From Anisus vortex (Eukaryota; Mollusca; Gastropoda; Planorbidae), in the NCBI GenBank assembly GCA_949126835.1, contig OX421498.1, positions 32,540,000 to 32,603,999 on the forward strand: a DNA stretch of 64,000 nucleotides, given 5' to 3'. The notes below the pieces were generated by a model. It worked only from the letters and a program-made list of their open reading frames with translations, ran no database searches and had not been told where the DNA came from. Positions 1-12,315 of the stretch are shown in pieces. The position numbers and the translations under genes are program-made. Positions within the stretch are counted from its first letter, which is position 1. Each line of letters opens with the position of its first letter.

Positions 1-887
1 GAAAAAGAAACAGTGAAATAAGCTCCTAGGTAAATACATATTTATCGATGTTTTTTTAAAAAAAAACACGATCTTGTTCGAATGTCGTAATATCACAACC
101 TCGGCCAACTACGTCATTGGGTGTGTCACGTGTTGATTGTGAAAATCGGATGGATTAACCCAAGAGGAAAATAGGAAATAATATACGAGTATTTCTCCCT
201 CCCACACACGTGATCCCACACGTGTGTATGTGTCTTTGTGTGTCTTTGTGTGTATGAGCGTGTGGTTGTATGTCTGTCTCTATATTTTCCCCCTCTTTTG
301 TTGTAATTAAACTCCGAGGCTGTGGCCGAGAGCTCAGAAAAAAAAACGAGGGAACAGTACTCTCTATTGAACTATGAGGCGTAACGACAGCTGCGCCGGA
401 TTTATGAATTTATCGAACAGCTTGTCAACAAAGAAACACATCAACGTTTAACCTGGAGAAAGTTTATAACGTTTTGCTCGAAATTTTAAAGAAACTATTG
501 TGTTCCAATTGAATACCGCTACGTGTTCTCTCTGGTGTGTCAGTGGCGATGACCCTCTCCATCCCATCCGTTGCAATGCTTATTCTTTCTGGGTTTTGAT
601 TTGACCGCCGTATTTGCGTGACCAGAGCTACAATAGTATACACACGCAGTACTAGGAATACTAAGCGTGTAATACCACACATGTAGTACTAGTAGGGGTG
701 AACATTAACCATAAGTATGTCTATCTGCTAAAGGCGTCAAGGCAAGGGTCAAGTACGGAATGAAACATTATTGTCCATGCTTCATTAGTTGTGTTGCGAT
801 AAAAAATATATCTTTTATACTATTGTACTGTCTATTGTTCGAACGATAGACACACAAAAAGTAGTTAGGGCATCTAATGGCTTTAAT
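1..887. other. Intergenic, no gene recognised
   Basis: AT-rich non-coding sequence with a short GT-rich simple stretch around 220-270. Short open frames on the minus strand (464-682) have no recognisable domain and no splice context. I see nothing else here. Confidence 0.5.
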
Positions 888-1002
888 CCGGATTGAATAC
901 TACCTTGGTGCCGGATTGAATACTACCTTGGTGCCGGATTGAATACTACCTTGGTGCCGGATTGAATACTACCTTGGTGCCGGATTGAATACTACCTTGG
1001 TG
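888..1002. repeat. 23-bp tandem repeat, five copies
   Basis: Five head-to-tail, near-identical copies of a 23-bp unit starting CCGGATTGAATACTACC, at 888, 911, 934, 957 and 980. The near-perfect identity suggests recent expansion. Confidence 0.95.
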
Positions 1003-1023
1003 AACAAGCTAAACAACCCACTA

Positions 1024-1636
1024 AAAGCTAATGGGGTACTGGGGGGGGGGGGCGCGTTCGGCAGGCGTACTGCATGTGCTGGGTTCGAATCTTGGTGAAG
1101 GCTAGGATTTGTTCCCAGGTCTAAAGGCTGTCTACCCAGCTCAGATGGGTACATGACTTTAGTTGGGGTAAAGTGAACGCGGCTGGCCACTCAATCCTCT
1201 AATGCAGGGGTCGGGAACCATTTTGTCTGAGAGAGCCATGGAAACCACATATTATGAAAATTAATTCTGTGAGAGCAATACATTATGTTTAAAACTAAAA
1301 ATTCAAGTAAATGTGTGCATTTTGTGTTCATTTCAACACTAAAAGTACAATAATTATGTCTCTGAATTCTACTGATGCTGAGCTGCAGTAGACTTTAGCT
1401 CATTTGTAGAATAAAAATATTGATATTCAATTAATATGGAGATCAAAAAGTATAAAAAACATTTTTTTAATAATCCAACATTTGTCTGCGAGCCAGATGC
1501 AGCCATCAAAAAAGCCACATCTGGCTCGCGAGCCATGGGTTCCCGACCCCTGCTCTAATGTGTGGTGGCCACAGAAACGGATAAACGCTGCCTCACTGGT
1601 TCTATGAATCAATTTGATCCAACGGGATACTAAAAG
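1024..1636 (+). mobile_element. tRNA-derived SINE (family 1), split by a hAT element
   Basis: A tRNA-like head with a box-B-like GGTTCGAATCTTGG near 1080 is followed by the SINE body and the family's 3' end (around 1600-1636). The element is interrupted at 1205-1552 by an inserted hAT element, and the body resumes just after the target duplication. The same family recurs near 9.2, 20.3, 20.7, 21.0, 22.7, 23.7, 35.7, 39.2, 50.1, 53.3, 61.1 and 62.8 kb, which is how I define it. A poly-G run lies at the head. Confidence 0.8.
1205..1552. mobile_element. Non-autonomous hAT element with 8-bp TSD
   Basis: Terminal inverted repeats CAGGGGTCGGGAACC and GGTTCCCGACCCCTG, flanked by a perfect 8-bp duplication CTCTAATG (1197-1204 and 1553-1560). 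Length is 348 bp with no transposase. Internal repeats with GAGCCAnATnTGGCTCGCGAGCC character occur near the right end. The 8-bp duplication is diagnostic of the hAT superfamily. Confidence 0.92.
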
Positions 1637-2104
1637 CAGGGGCGAAAATAGCAAGGTGACACCCAGCAAGGGCGTATACTCTATTGTTCTTGACAGTTCT
1701 AAATGCTTGAACGCCTGCAACTCATGAATATGGCTTTAAGCCTTTTATCAATAAGTAAATAATATGTACAGTAAGGCCTTAGTTAAACCTCTCTCTCTCG
1801 AAATGTTCAGACTCGAAGTCTAGAACATTATCTTTACTATGATGTAAAGCTAATCAAGAGCACACAAATTTAAATTATTTCGTGCCTTGAGTTTTGATAT
1901 CCTAGTAAATCATCGCCAATTAACACAAAATAGTACTTTAGCCAATACAGCTTTCAGTAGTACACCAACAATAGCGGATCAAATGATCCGAATCCAATGT
2001 ACGGACGAAGTTTAACAGAGATGTTTAAAACTAGGATGAATTTGATATAAAAGCACTCTTGATTCTGGGTTATTGTTGTTTGTTTTGTTTGTTTTTTCAT
2101 TAAA

Positions 2105-2290
2105 AAGAAAGAAGATAATACCTTCTTATCTTATCTTATACAATACAGACGCTCCTTCTATAACGAGGATTGTTGCGTCCTACCGTGGTCCGAGTCTAGT
2201 CTTGCATTTTTTATTAATGTTTTAAATGATGTTAAGTTACTGGTTTGTTCAGGCAACCCATTCCATGCCCGAATGTCTCTCGGGGATACA
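2105..2290 (-). mobile_element. Retroelement 3' tail fragment (AAGATAAGATAAG type)
   Basis: On the minus strand this reads through a block with GAAGGAGCGTCTGTA and then a TATAAGATAAGATAAG tail. The same block ends family-2 SINEs (21213-21391, 56800-56976) and occurs alone at 13960-14065 and 27660-27705. The adjoining AGGCAACCCATTCCATGC motif recurs near 53.66 and 63.21 kb, where degraded tail sequence also lies beside it. Confidence 0.55.
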
Positions 2291-2400
2291 GCATATGAGA
2301 TAAATGTTTACAGCATATAAGATAAATGTTTACAGCAAGAGATAAATGTTAACATCATAATATGAGATAAATGCTTACAGCTATTGGGATACATGTGTAC
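2281..2400. repeat. Degenerate ~25-bp tandem repeat
   Basis: Four to five imperfect copies of a unit containing GAGATAAATGTTTACAGCAT. Confidence 0.7.
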
Positions 2401-2454
2401 AGGTAGAAATATAGGTCTATAAAGTATTTACCTGCGTACCTATAACGTACCTCG

Positions 2455-2800
2455 CTCCAATGAAATTATTCACCTCTTCGACTTTCCAACAAAATCCAAC
2501 CAACAATTTCGGCTTCTTAAAACACACTAACGAAGAAAGTCAAAGTTTTTTGTTACGGCAACTGAAGAGAACACTAGTGAAAATATCAACTTCTAAATCT
2601 GCTGAATATAATGAACATCTCAGCAACACATGCTTGTGCTCACGATATGAGGTACACAAGGAAAAAAAAAAGTTAACAACTAAATCTTACTCACTCCATC
2701 GATCCCTAGGAATAAGCAATCTCCCACCATACTCACCCCCCACCAGCCTTGTTCCTTTATATCAATCTAGTTACGGTGACAGCTACTTTCGTTAAGTAGC
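2455..2800 (+). repeat. Dispersed repeat related to 17130-17340
   Basis: An open frame of 111 codons exists here, but its middle part (around 2545-2700) aligns with non-coding sequence at 17130-17340, sharing GGCAACTGAAGAGAA and the following text with indels. A repeat is more likely than a gene; the family is unrecognised. Confidence 0.4.
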
Positions 2801-3004
2801 AAGTAGGCTACTCGGATCTAATATATAATATAGTATAATATAATATGTATAAATATATGATATGTTTAAATATAAAATCTATGTTAATTCATTTCCTATT
2901 ATGATAAAGTGAGGAAGTAAAAGTAAAAGTAAAAAATGTGCACCACAACATTATGGACTATAAGTATATATATGTTTATTTAATATGTAGATTAGTAAAG
3001 AATG

Positions 3005-3523
3005 CAAAGTCGTTACATTAATTCAGGTATCTTTATATTAGTCGCACTATCCTTAGCCCACATTAGTTCAGCTATCTTTATATTAGTTCAGCTATTGTTA
3101 TATTAGTTCAGCTTTTTATATTAGTTCAGCTTTTTATATTAGTTTAACTATCTTTATATTAGTCGGGCTATCCTTACATTAGTTCGGCTGACTTTTTATT
3201 AGTTCAGCTATTTTTATATTCAGTTTTTTATATTAGCCCAGTTATCGTTATATTATTACAGTATCTTTATATTGGTTCAGCTATCTTTATATTAGTCCAG
3301 TATCTTCATAATAGTTCAGCCATTTTTATATTAGTGCAGCGATCTTTATATTTGTTCATCTAGCGTTATATTAGTTCAGTATCCTTATATTGGTTCAACT
3401 ATCTCTTTATATTCGGTTCAATTATCTTTATAATCGTTCAGCTATTTTTATATTCGCACAACTATCTGTATATTAGTCTCGCAATCGTTACATTAATTCA
3501 GACATCTTTTTATTAGTTCAGCT
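3005..3523. repeat. Degenerate ~21-bp minisatellite
   Basis: More than 20 imperfect copies of a unit like TTATATTAGTTCAGCTATCT, with variable unit length and many substitutions, so an old array. It ends exactly where an inserted hAT-like fragment begins. Confidence 0.85.
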
Positions 3524-3930
3524 TAGAGGCCGACCAAAATTCGGTTTCGGCACCGAAAGTAGTCAAATTGTCTCTTTAAGCGTAGTTTCGGTTTTGACAG
3601 AAGCCAAAAAGTTAGCTTTCGGTTTGCTTTCGTTTTTTGCCGAAACTTATATTGACTTTCGGTTATCAACCGAATATCTATTTAACTTTCAAAATTCAGA
3701 CTGCAACGCTAATGCTGCATCTATTACTATACTTATTGATAATTTCATTTAGTTAAACTGTTGCGAATTAATCTGTGTGAAGTAGAACATTGAAGTTAGT
3801 CATAAACGGATTATTTAATGACCCCAAAAAATGTCGAAAAATGGAGTGTGGGATTACTGTGCAGTCTTTTGTAAATCTTTTGTTTTGCCATTTCGTTTTT
3901 TCTTTCGGTTACGGTCGAAGGTGCAGTAAA
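3524..3930. mobile_element. hAT-like fragment with TTCGG-rich ends
   Basis: Starts with TAGAGGCCGACCAAAATTCG, followed by repeated TTTCGGTT / CCGAAA words; similar inverted words (TTTCGGTTACGGTCGAAGG) occur near 3903-3922. This is the general look of one hAT terminal type. I could not define a clean right end or target duplication. Confidence 0.4.
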
Positions 3931-4479
3931 ACTTTTGATCTCCACTTGCTCCTTGTGATGAAGCGCATAAATCACAAAATTATGTCCCTTACGTACTGAT
4001 GTATACGGTAAATGTATGGCACTGCTACGTCCTGGCTTTAATAACTGATATCAAAGCACTAGCTATCTAGGGCAGGGTTCGGCAGCCTATAGCACGCGTG
4101 CCTGACTTTGGCACGCAGAACAATTTTCAGTGGCACGCGAGAGACCTCCTTGAAGATTTTTTTTTATAAAGTCAAAACAACGTACGTCAGCATAATTATT
4201 AGGTGCTGCGTGGCGAACTACATGAGAATCACACTGGACGTCGACTGTTTTAGTTCAGGAATGTTTGTGTGCAAAAATATCATCATTGGATTTGTGATTG
4301 AATCTATTGTTAAGATAGTCAATTTTATAGTTTCTTAAGTCTCTTCTAGAAGAAAGTGATATTGAGTAAAGGTAAAGTCTTGGATTATTCGTGTGTGGTC
4401 AGGAAGCAATTAAGGTGTATCTTGATAAAAAAAAAAACATTTCCGGTATTGAATGAGGGGAACTGTCTGTTGAAGCCGA

Positions 4480-5130
4480 TTGTTTCTGAATGAAAAGGCG
4501 ACATATCTCAGTGAGTTGAACTTGCATTCACAAAGACGGGGTCGAAAAGCACTTGAAGTTTTGGATCACTGGAATGGATTAGCATTGAAAATGGACATAT
4601 CCTACCTTGAAATCAATGTTAAAACATTAAACTCGTTCCCTAATTTAAGGCAAATTAAGATAGATGAGCTTTTTCAGAAGTACATTGAAGCGCTCAATGC
4701 GGAGTTTTTTAAACAAAGGCAAGACTTTCAAATTCATGTATTCATGTTTCCATACCACATTAAGCATTACTGGCTTGATCTTACTACAAATTACTTAGAT
4801 CTGGATCTTTTTATAGTGGAGAGAAATTGGATTTTTATTTCATTTTAAACATCCGAAAAGTGGGCATCGAAATATGGCGATTTGCGGAAATCTGAAAGGT
4901 AACGTTACTTAGGAAAGTCATCAGTTGTCCATTGCAAGACATTCGCTCTACTTTCAGTTTTTGGTTTAATTTACACTAGTGAACATATTTTATCTCACAG
5001 GAAAGCTGTTTTAAGCATACCAGGAGGTCACTTAAACTTGACCACTCAGAAGTGACTAAATATGTACCTGACATGGAACAATTAGCGAAGAGCATTCAAG
5101 GAAAAAAGCGCTCATTAATTGATACATGTT
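4480..5130 (+). pseudogene. hAT transposase remnant
   Basis: The best open stretch (4480-4848) encodes text resembling the middle of ZBED/SCAND3-type hAT transposases: an L-x-E-L-N-L segment, then a region ending NSFPNL and a Y-I-E-A-L-N-A-E-F-F-K-Q-R segment. The frame then breaks; a further piece around 4990-5130 is only suggestive. There is no intact N-terminal zinc finger or C-terminal dimerisation domain. A decayed copy of the same text occurs near 34.3 kb. Assigned from remembered family features, not a search. Confidence 0.55.
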
Positions 5131-5941
5131 AATTACATTCAAATGAGATTTTATGCTATTCTAACTTAATTAGGTATAAATATATAATTATTTCTAAAAC
5201 AAACATGTTTGTTTTATTATTGTAATAAATATAAAAGGCACATATAATGCAATTAATTTATTAATAATGTTGAAAAAATGAAACATTTTATTTACAACGT
5301 AAATTAATTGTATACGTCGAATTAAACAATGAAAAAATAAAAGAGCTAAATGCTGAAACTGTATAAAAATAATTTAAAAGCAAAACTAGTTATTTTTAAA
5401 AACAAATTAAAACTCATTTATCATCACTAGCATCAAATTTGGAAAATTTAATAAAAGGGAGATAATTAATTAACGCGTTTTCTTTGCGGTAATATTTCTA
5501 ATGTTTCTTTTTGTTTCCTTTAAAAAAAATGACGTACAATATATAACTTTTAAATTATCAAACTATAAAAGATAGTTGAAAATTGTATAACTATTAGACT
5601 TTATGACTAAAAATTTATATGTACGGTATTAAACATTAAATTAACTACCCAGTTAGTAAGATCACTACGTATCTCTACCGCTTAACTGCAATGATTCACT
5701 AATGAATGTTCAACATAATATCTTGACAACTGAATTAAAATGTTAATACAGTAAACATTAATGTGTAAGTTGATGAATAAAATTATATGTTAGCTATGAA
5801 TGGATTTTTAGAAATTATACCAATAACAAACAGGTTTATTTGTTATTAAATATAAAACGCCTAAATGATTTTCTCTGCAACGCTCCTTTTCTTTTGATCT
5901 TGCTACGGCACTAAATAAATTGTCTTTTAATCAACATATAT

Positions 5942-5971
5942 AATTACCGTGAGTTTGTTTATATGTTTGTT

Positions 5972-6004
<33 letters not shown>

Positions 6005-7791
6005 GTTTGTTCGCTATAGGCTCCTAAGCCGTTTGACTATTCGGGCCAAAAATTAAATGTATAAATTGGAAACGTCCTCCAAAAGATAATTTTATTTTAT
6101 CACTTATAATCATAAATGTGTTGATTTAAAAAATCCAAAATGTCATATCCATCTATGCAAATAAATATAACGGTACATAGCAAATGGCCATTTCCGTTCA
6201 TTTACTATATTGAACGCGACATTCACTATGTTGAACGCGAGGGTCTTTCCGGGTTTTCCCAATTCTACTGTTGTTTTTTTAATGTGGCGAGACCTTTTTT
6301 AAAAGCTACGCACTGCAATTTGGCTTAGAGAGTTTCAATGGTTTACTTTAAACAAAATACTAGCGTATGACGTAATGTCTATGAAATTATTTTTTCATTA
6401 TTGATGTTTGCATTATCCTTTTAAGTAAAAGTAACCAAATGTTTTAATTATTTAATGGATTTACGTTGTTATTGGAGAATATCCTTTAAAAGGCGACTTT
6501 ATACACCCTATAAATTAAATGATACGAAATATAAAAAAACAAGTTAGGCTTATAATAAATGATTACTTTCAAATACCGGGTACCATAAGATTGACAGCAA
6601 CAATATAAAATAAAAACTAAATACCGAAAGAAACATTATCAATACTGTTTTATTGATACAATAAGCAAGAACAAAAATTAAATACCGAAAAAATCTTTCT
6701 CACTTTAGTTTTTATTTCATTGAAATATTATTTTCTATTTTTTTAAAATATTTTTTACCTTTTTTATTGTTTTGTATTTATGTTTTTTTTCTTTCAGATT
6801 GTATATTATTTTTAATTTAATATAATTAATAACAAGTCAAGTCAACACAACTGTTCGCTACATTTTAATATCGAATTTAAAAAACTCTTTAAAAAACCCG
6901 GACTAGCCTTTCGGCTCTTGTGTCCAGGGCGTAACGCTTAGGATTGAGCAATCTCTGTCCAGGCTCCAGCCACCCAACGACACGCCCAAGGCGTGGCGTG
7001 CCGTGTAACGGGGAAGGTTTCCGCAGCCCAGCGATCGTTCACTGCGGTTCCCCTAAGGATCATTTTCGTAGTGGCTCGCCCATATACCTGCACTGTCACC
7101 CGGTAGCACAAATCCTATACTATAGGTACATGCATCCAGGCACCGGGTGGTTCTCGAGACGGGATTGCAGCGTCCATTGCTTCCTCCCCCTGTGCCCCAT
7201 GCGTTCGCCCGCCAGTGTATTCTTAATGGGAATGTATCGGCCGTTTACACACTACGCCAGTCCTTGAGGCCACAATTCTTATGCATATGTCAGGTTCAGG
7301 TCAACCAGAAACAAAAACAAAAAAAAAAACAACTAAATACCGAAAGAAACATTCTCAACACTGTTTTATTAATACAATAAGCAAGAACAAAAATTAAATA
7401 CCGAAAAAATCGTTATCACTTTAGTTTGTATTGTATTGAAATATTATTTTCTACGCTTTTTTTATTATTTACCTTTTATTGTTTGGTATTGTGTTTTTTT
7501 TTTCTTTTAGATAGTATATTATTGTTAATTTAATAGGCTATTTTTAATAACAAGTCAAGTCAACACAACTGTTTGCTACGTTATAATATCAGACGCTTGA
7601 CAGTAACAATTATTATGCATATGCCAGGGTCAGAAACAATTAAAAAGAACAAAAACTAAATACCGAAAAGAAACGTTCATTTTAATAGTCTCTTTTCTTT
7701 CTCTCTTAACATTAATATTAACTTAACTTAACTAATATTGTAATATTGTAGTCGTTCGTTTCTCCGTCATTTTGACGGGCATAACCACTAG
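5942..7791 (+). mobile_element. Helitron-like element, internally duplicated
   Basis: Shares both ends with a shorter copy at 54193-54599: a 5' start AATTACCGTGAGTTTGTTTA, a conserved block with TATAAATTGGAAACGTCCTCC, and a 3' end with the palindrome CCGTCATTTTGACGG (7764-7778) about 10 bp before CTAG-T. A hairpin just before a CTRR terminus is the Helitron 3' signature; there is no terminal inverted repeat. The interior has a ~250-bp block repeated about 715 bp apart (from 6616 and 7331) around an unrecognised GC-rich segment at 6896-7275. No Rep/helicase is present. Confidence 0.5.
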
Positions 7792-7850
7792 TAATAATAT
7801 AATTGAGCTGTTTGACGTTCACACTGAATGATTTAGAAATCGTAGTTTGG

Positions 7851-8199
7851 TTTCTAAGAAGGATGATGAGAATATCATGGACTGAAAAGAAATCTAATGC
7901 AGAAGTGTTGAAAACAGCATGTACCTCAAGAGCACTCATTAAAACCATTAGGAACAGACACATGAAATTCCTAGGACACATAGGAAAAATGGTATAGAAA
8001 GACTGGTTTTGTGTGGGAAAATATCTGGTAAGAGAGACAGAGGAAGACAAAGACTGACATATGTAGAAAGCCTGAACGAATGGGCCACGAACAACAACAT
8101 AAGAAATAATAACTTCCTCAAAATAGCTAACAACATGAAAGAATGGAGAGTCATGACCGCCGATGTCTGTTCCAGACCTGGCACCTAAAGAAGAAGAAG
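7851..8199 (+). mobile_element. 5'-truncated LINE 3' end
   Basis: Encodes the C-terminal end of a non-LTR reverse transcriptase, with frameshifts: LRRMMRISWTEK, then FLGHIGKM, then residues resembling R-G-R-Q-R-L and E-W-R-x-M, ending in an AAGAAGAAG tail. A short target duplication AGTTTGG flanks it (left 7844-7850, right 8198-8204). It inserted into the 3' part of the 4.2-kb hAT element. Confidence 0.75.
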
Positions 8200-8235
8200 T
8201 TTGGCACACTATAAGCAAAAGGTTTCCGACCCCTG

Positions 8236-9235
8236 AACTAGGGAACTACGCTCTTCATTACAGTCACTGCTCAAAATGTCCAGTTTGGCTGGACACAAAA
8301 AGAAGTACGTAGGAGTTAGCTCATTTGAATCTGTGGCGCCTCAGAGACTGAGAGAATCTGATACAAAAGAGTCTTTAAACAGAGTTTAAAGACCTTGTCT
8401 CTTTGGCTAGTGGCGGTGTGCCTTAGATACCAATAAAACTGCTACTGCAATTTATTCCAAGAGCGTACTGAGCATGCTAAATTTAAAAGCATGGATACAA
8501 GCACTATATATATAACCATTATTATTATAATTAATTCGCCTTTTAAATTTCTATCAATTTTTAAGGGATGTGATGTGTGTGTGTGTGTGTTGTGGGGTGG
8601 TTAGTGTAATTAACCAATATATTGTCTCACCTTGTGTTTACTTACAATGCGAACAGTCGATTGATTCTTATATTTAAAACAAACATTGAGTCATTTGTTC
8701 AACAATGGTAACAGAAATACAGACAATATGTCATTTAAGACCTAAGTAGAGTGTACAACAGATGGTCTGCGACATGACCGCTGCACACTCCAATAAAATC
8801 GATAGTGTCATTTGTATTAAGTTTGTTACCTGTGAAGTTTCCTTGCAATAGATGGCCACAATAGTCCGCACCTGACAGTATTAACTCTACACACTTAGAC
8901 TTGGAGTGAAGTACTACAATATGTGTACTCTCGTATGAGGCCTGTTTCTTGTAAACAAAATGATTAAATATCACCCTTGTCCAGAAACGTTATATTACAC
9001 TGTTTGATTGTTTTTCTAAACAAATATTTTCTGTTGTTTATAAACATCGTTTCACGTGTGTTGCCAGTTTGCCAATCGTGTAGTTAAAACATTATTATTA
9101 CACAGCGTTACAGTAAAACCTCTATTTGATTCAGTAACACTTGTTTGTTTTTGTTTCAGTCAGTACGGGGACGTCCATTAACTACGTCAACAATTTGTAG
9201 GCAATTTGTACCTTCTCCCATTAAAAAAAAATTAA
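8236..9235. other. Intergenic, with a retroelement tail at 8456-8535
   Basis: No gene seen. The stretch 8456-8535 contains GAGCGTACTGAGCATGC and an imperfect AGCACTATATATATAACC tail, the + strand counterpart of the tail at 30243-30300. A GT microsatellite lies near 8575-8592. Confidence 0.5.
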
Positions 9236-9485
9236 AGTATCCCGTCTGACCAAACAGATCCATAGGGCCGGTGAAGCAGCGTTCACCAGTTTCTGTGGCG
9301 ATTGTGTGGCCAGCGCTATGCACAGCCGCCTTTAATTTACCCCAACTTAAGTCAGGTATCCAGCAGAGCTGGGCAGACCCAGGGACACCCTCCAGACCGG
9401 AAAAAAAAAACTATCCTGTAACAGGATTTTAACCCAGGACCTTCGGTACGCCAGTCGTACAACGCTGCCGCTCGCCCCCTTCCCC
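9236..9485 (-). mobile_element. tRNA-derived SINE, family 1
   Basis: Near full-length minus-strand copy: on + it runs from the family's 3' end (GATCCATAGGGCCGGTGAAG) to a tRNA-like head near 9430-9480 with a box-B complement (GGATTTTAACCCAGGACC, diverged). Confidence 0.8.
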
Positions 9486-10114
9486 CTTGTAAAAGAATTG
9501 TCACGTTTTAAGAGACTATAAACTTATGTAATTCTTTTTACCCCTCCAATATTAACGAACATCATTTTATACGCTGGTTTTTATGTTTAAAATAGAATAT
9601 AACCAGTGGCGTAGCTAAGGAGGGGCAGGGGGAACATATGTCCCCGGGCGCCACGTTAGGGGGGCGCCAAAATGAGTATTAAAACTAATTATTTAATTTT
9701 AATTTGATGTAAACTAATGTATCCCAAATACGTTTGCAAGATTGAATTTTGGAGTTCCACAAATATCTTCATTACAAACCAGTTGGCAAGCATGATTTTG
9801 GCGCCCCCATTGAGCATTTAGGGGCGCTATTCTACTCATACAACAAATGACACATTCACAATGTAGGATTGCTGATGGCGTTTTTTTTATAAAACAAAAA
9901 ATCAATTCAGGTTCAAATATTATTCTTTATATTCTGAAAGTGGCATCTGGTTTTAACAATTATACAGGTTGGATAATTTCGAGTCGAATATACTTAGCAT
10001 GAGTACACTCAGCTAAACAGGCTCCATTTGTTATCACATTTTTTGGAACAGTTGAAAGTATATATTTGTTTTTCTCTCGTTCAACAACTCGTTGGGGAGA
10101 ATTAAAAAAGAGTT

Positions 10115-12077
10115 GTGCCAATTACAGTAAAGAGGAAGTCTGAAACACGCTGGAGTGAACGATCAGAAGTTCTTAAAGCTATTTATGAAGGACTAGATGA
10201 ACTAGTAGGGCTGTTGGAAAAAATATCAGAAGATGCAACTATGACGCCGGACACCAGAAGTGATGCAGAAACTTTGCTGGCAGGTATATTAAACTTTAAC
10301 TTCCTAGTTTTGTTACATTTTTTGAAAAACAAGATGCACAACTTGGGGAATCGAGGTTGAAGGATTACACGACAAAGGAGGATGCCTCGAGAATTAGCAA
10401 GAGATGGAGGACTTTCTGCAGAAGGAGAAATTGCACGTGTTATGAACAGCGTAATTGATAGACTCAGGAGATATCAATACGGTTTTTACGTCTAAAAAAG
10501 CTAAACACCAAATTTGGATTTTTACTAGAAGTCAAAACTCTTCTTGCTGAGACAAATGTCGATACACTTCGTCAAATTGCAAAATTTCTACGACACTGAC
10601 GTCAATGGTCACGAATTGTGCACAGCAATCGGAGACTGCAAAATGCTGCTCAGTGCCCGGACTGAAGTTCTACCGGATCTTCTTGGTTTTGTTGTATCAT
10701 ATGGAGATGACGTATTTCCGAATATGCGCATTTCACTGCAAATACTTCTAACGATTGCTGTTTCAATTGCTAGCTGTGAGCGGTCCTTCAGCAAACTGAA
10801 GCTTTTTTTGTCTTATTCAATTCAATGGAATAATATAGTCTGAGTCAGGTGTCGGCAACCTAGGGCACGTGTGCCAAACTTGGCACGCAGAGCGATTTTC
10901 AATGGCACGCGACTGACTCCCAAGAGGTGTTTTTTTTTATTGATGAAAAAAAGATGTTTTTTTATTGATGTAAACATCAATATTGACTGTTGAAGACGAT
11001 GTTTCTGAATGACAGAGCGACACATTTCAGTTAGTTGAACGCATTTACAAGGACGGGTTCAATCAAGTGGGTTAAATGGACAAACAATTAATGCAGGAAA
11101 TGTCTATTTACAACTGTTTAACGTAAATCAATTGTGTACCTCTAATAATTAAATATTGAAATGAATACCATAATGCTGGATTTATAAAAAGACATAATAA
11201 TTAGTCAGTAATATTTTTTATATTACAAAACATAACTTGTTTGGCATCAATGTTGAATCAAAATTAGAAACCTTATTTGAATTAAAGGGAGATAATTAGC
11301 CCGTTTTACTTACGCTATTATTTATAATATTGTGTTTCTTATTTTTCTTTTATAATAGACTAAATGGCCTACAACTTATAACGTAATAATGACCAAACTG
11401 TAAAATGTAGTTGAAAATTATATAAATATTAGATCTATATGACTAAAACATTTTATGCACATTTTTTAAACATTACATTAACTACCCAGTTTGTATGATA
11501 ACTACATCTGAATTCCGCTCTACTATAGTATACAACTACTATAAACGATTTTAGAGCAAATTAAAAAACGATCTCAGTATAAACTGAGAATAAATTATCA
11601 TCAATACTATCAGTTGTTGTTGCTAGATCCTTATCTGAACAACCAAATGATAATGTTTACAAAATCATTACCAAAAATGTGAAATTTGGAAATATTATTT
11701 GTTTGGTATAAATGCAAATAAAAAGGTTGATAATCACAAACGCGATAACTATTGTTATTAAATATAAAACGCTTTACCGTTTTTTTTTTCATACATTTCT
11801 TTTGCTTTTGGCCTTGGTCTTGCTACGGAGTTAAATTGTCTTATAAAGAAAAAAAAAATAAAAAAGTATAATAAAGCAGGTTGCCTTTTAGGTTGTTGGC
11901 ACGCTGAATGGTTTAGAAATCCTAGTTTGGCACACAATTAGCAAAAGGTTGCCGACCCCTGGTCTGAGTGATCTTGCACTCCTTAGCATCGAAAGAGAAA
12001 CACTTGAGAATATTAATTTTGACAACGTGATTGACGAGTTTGCGACAGTCAAATCAAGGAAGATCAATTTGTTGTAG
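10115..12077 (+). pseudogene. hAT transposase, broken and split
   Basis: Three pieces match the ZMYM1 / THAP0-like hAT transposase layout. 10115-10360 encodes KSETRWSERSEVLKAIYEGL, typical of the middle region. 10544-10843 ends with FPNMRISLQILLTIAVSIAS followed by CERSFSKLK, the C-terminal dimerisation signature. 11970-12077, beyond the nested element, encodes a LALLSIE-type end. Frameshifts and stops occur between pieces (around 10360-10540), the N-terminal part is missing, and the nested hAT cuts the last domain. No function is likely. Confidence 0.8.
10846..11961. mobile_element. Nested 1.1-kb hAT element with perfect TSD
   Basis: Ends CAGGTGTCGGCAACC and GGTTGCCGACCCCTG; perfect 8-bp duplication GTCTGAGT (10838-10845 and 11962-11969). 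The interior matches parts of the 4.2-kb hAT at 4073-8235 (for example the AACTACCCAGTT block near 11480 and 5645), so it is a deleted derivative. The insertion lies in the C-terminal transposase domain of its host. Confidence 0.93.
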
Positions 12078-12315
12078 ACTATGTCTATTCCAGTCATGTA
12101 AAATTAATTGAATATATTTTTTTTCCCAATAAATTGTTTACAATCGTAAAGAGACTGAATAGTCTGTATCCTATTTCATTAAAATACCTGATGCTTCGAA
12201 AATTAACCATATAAACCGTAAAATTTCTCAATTTTCTTGGGGGCTCAGCGGTCCGAGAAGGGGCGCAGACTTTGTGTCATGGCCCCGGGCGCAGATTACC
12301 CTAGCTACGCCACTG

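Larger units (their letters stand above)
4073..8235 (+). mobile_element. 4.2-kb decayed hAT transposon with nested insertions
   Basis: Left end CAGGGTTCGGCAGCC and right end GGTTTCCGACCCCTG are diverged forms of the CAGGGGTCGGCAACC terminus of the smaller hAT elements here. The flanks ATCTAGGG (4065-4072) and AACTAGGG (8236-8243) look like an 8-bp duplication with one or two changes. Inside are a broken transposase (4480-5130), a Helitron-like element (5942-7791) and a LINE 3' end (7851-8199). Subterminal GGCACGCG / TTGGCACAC words match the 206-bp and 1.1-kb relatives. Confidence 0.8.
9604..12315 (+). mobile_element. 2.7-kb hAT transposon with perfect 8-bp TSD
   Basis: Ends CAGTGGCGTAGCTAAGG and CCCTAGCTACGCCACTG, flanked by perfect AATATAAC duplications (9596-9603 and 12316-12323). 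It contains a broken transposase and a second, nested hAT (10846-11961). It landed in a 47-bp tandem repeat, copies of which lie on both sides. Confidence 0.93.

Noticed and set aside
1040..1052. Poly-G and poly-C runs (also near 12575, 12875, 29576, 35703, 56727) as regulatory G-quadruplex sites
   Set aside because: Several sit inside SINE heads or degraded repeats and are better explained as simple-sequence slippage.
6944..7380. GC-rich ORFs (107 and 77 codons) as genes
   Set aside because: They overlap in two frames, lie within the Helitron-like element between duplicated blocks, and show no domain.
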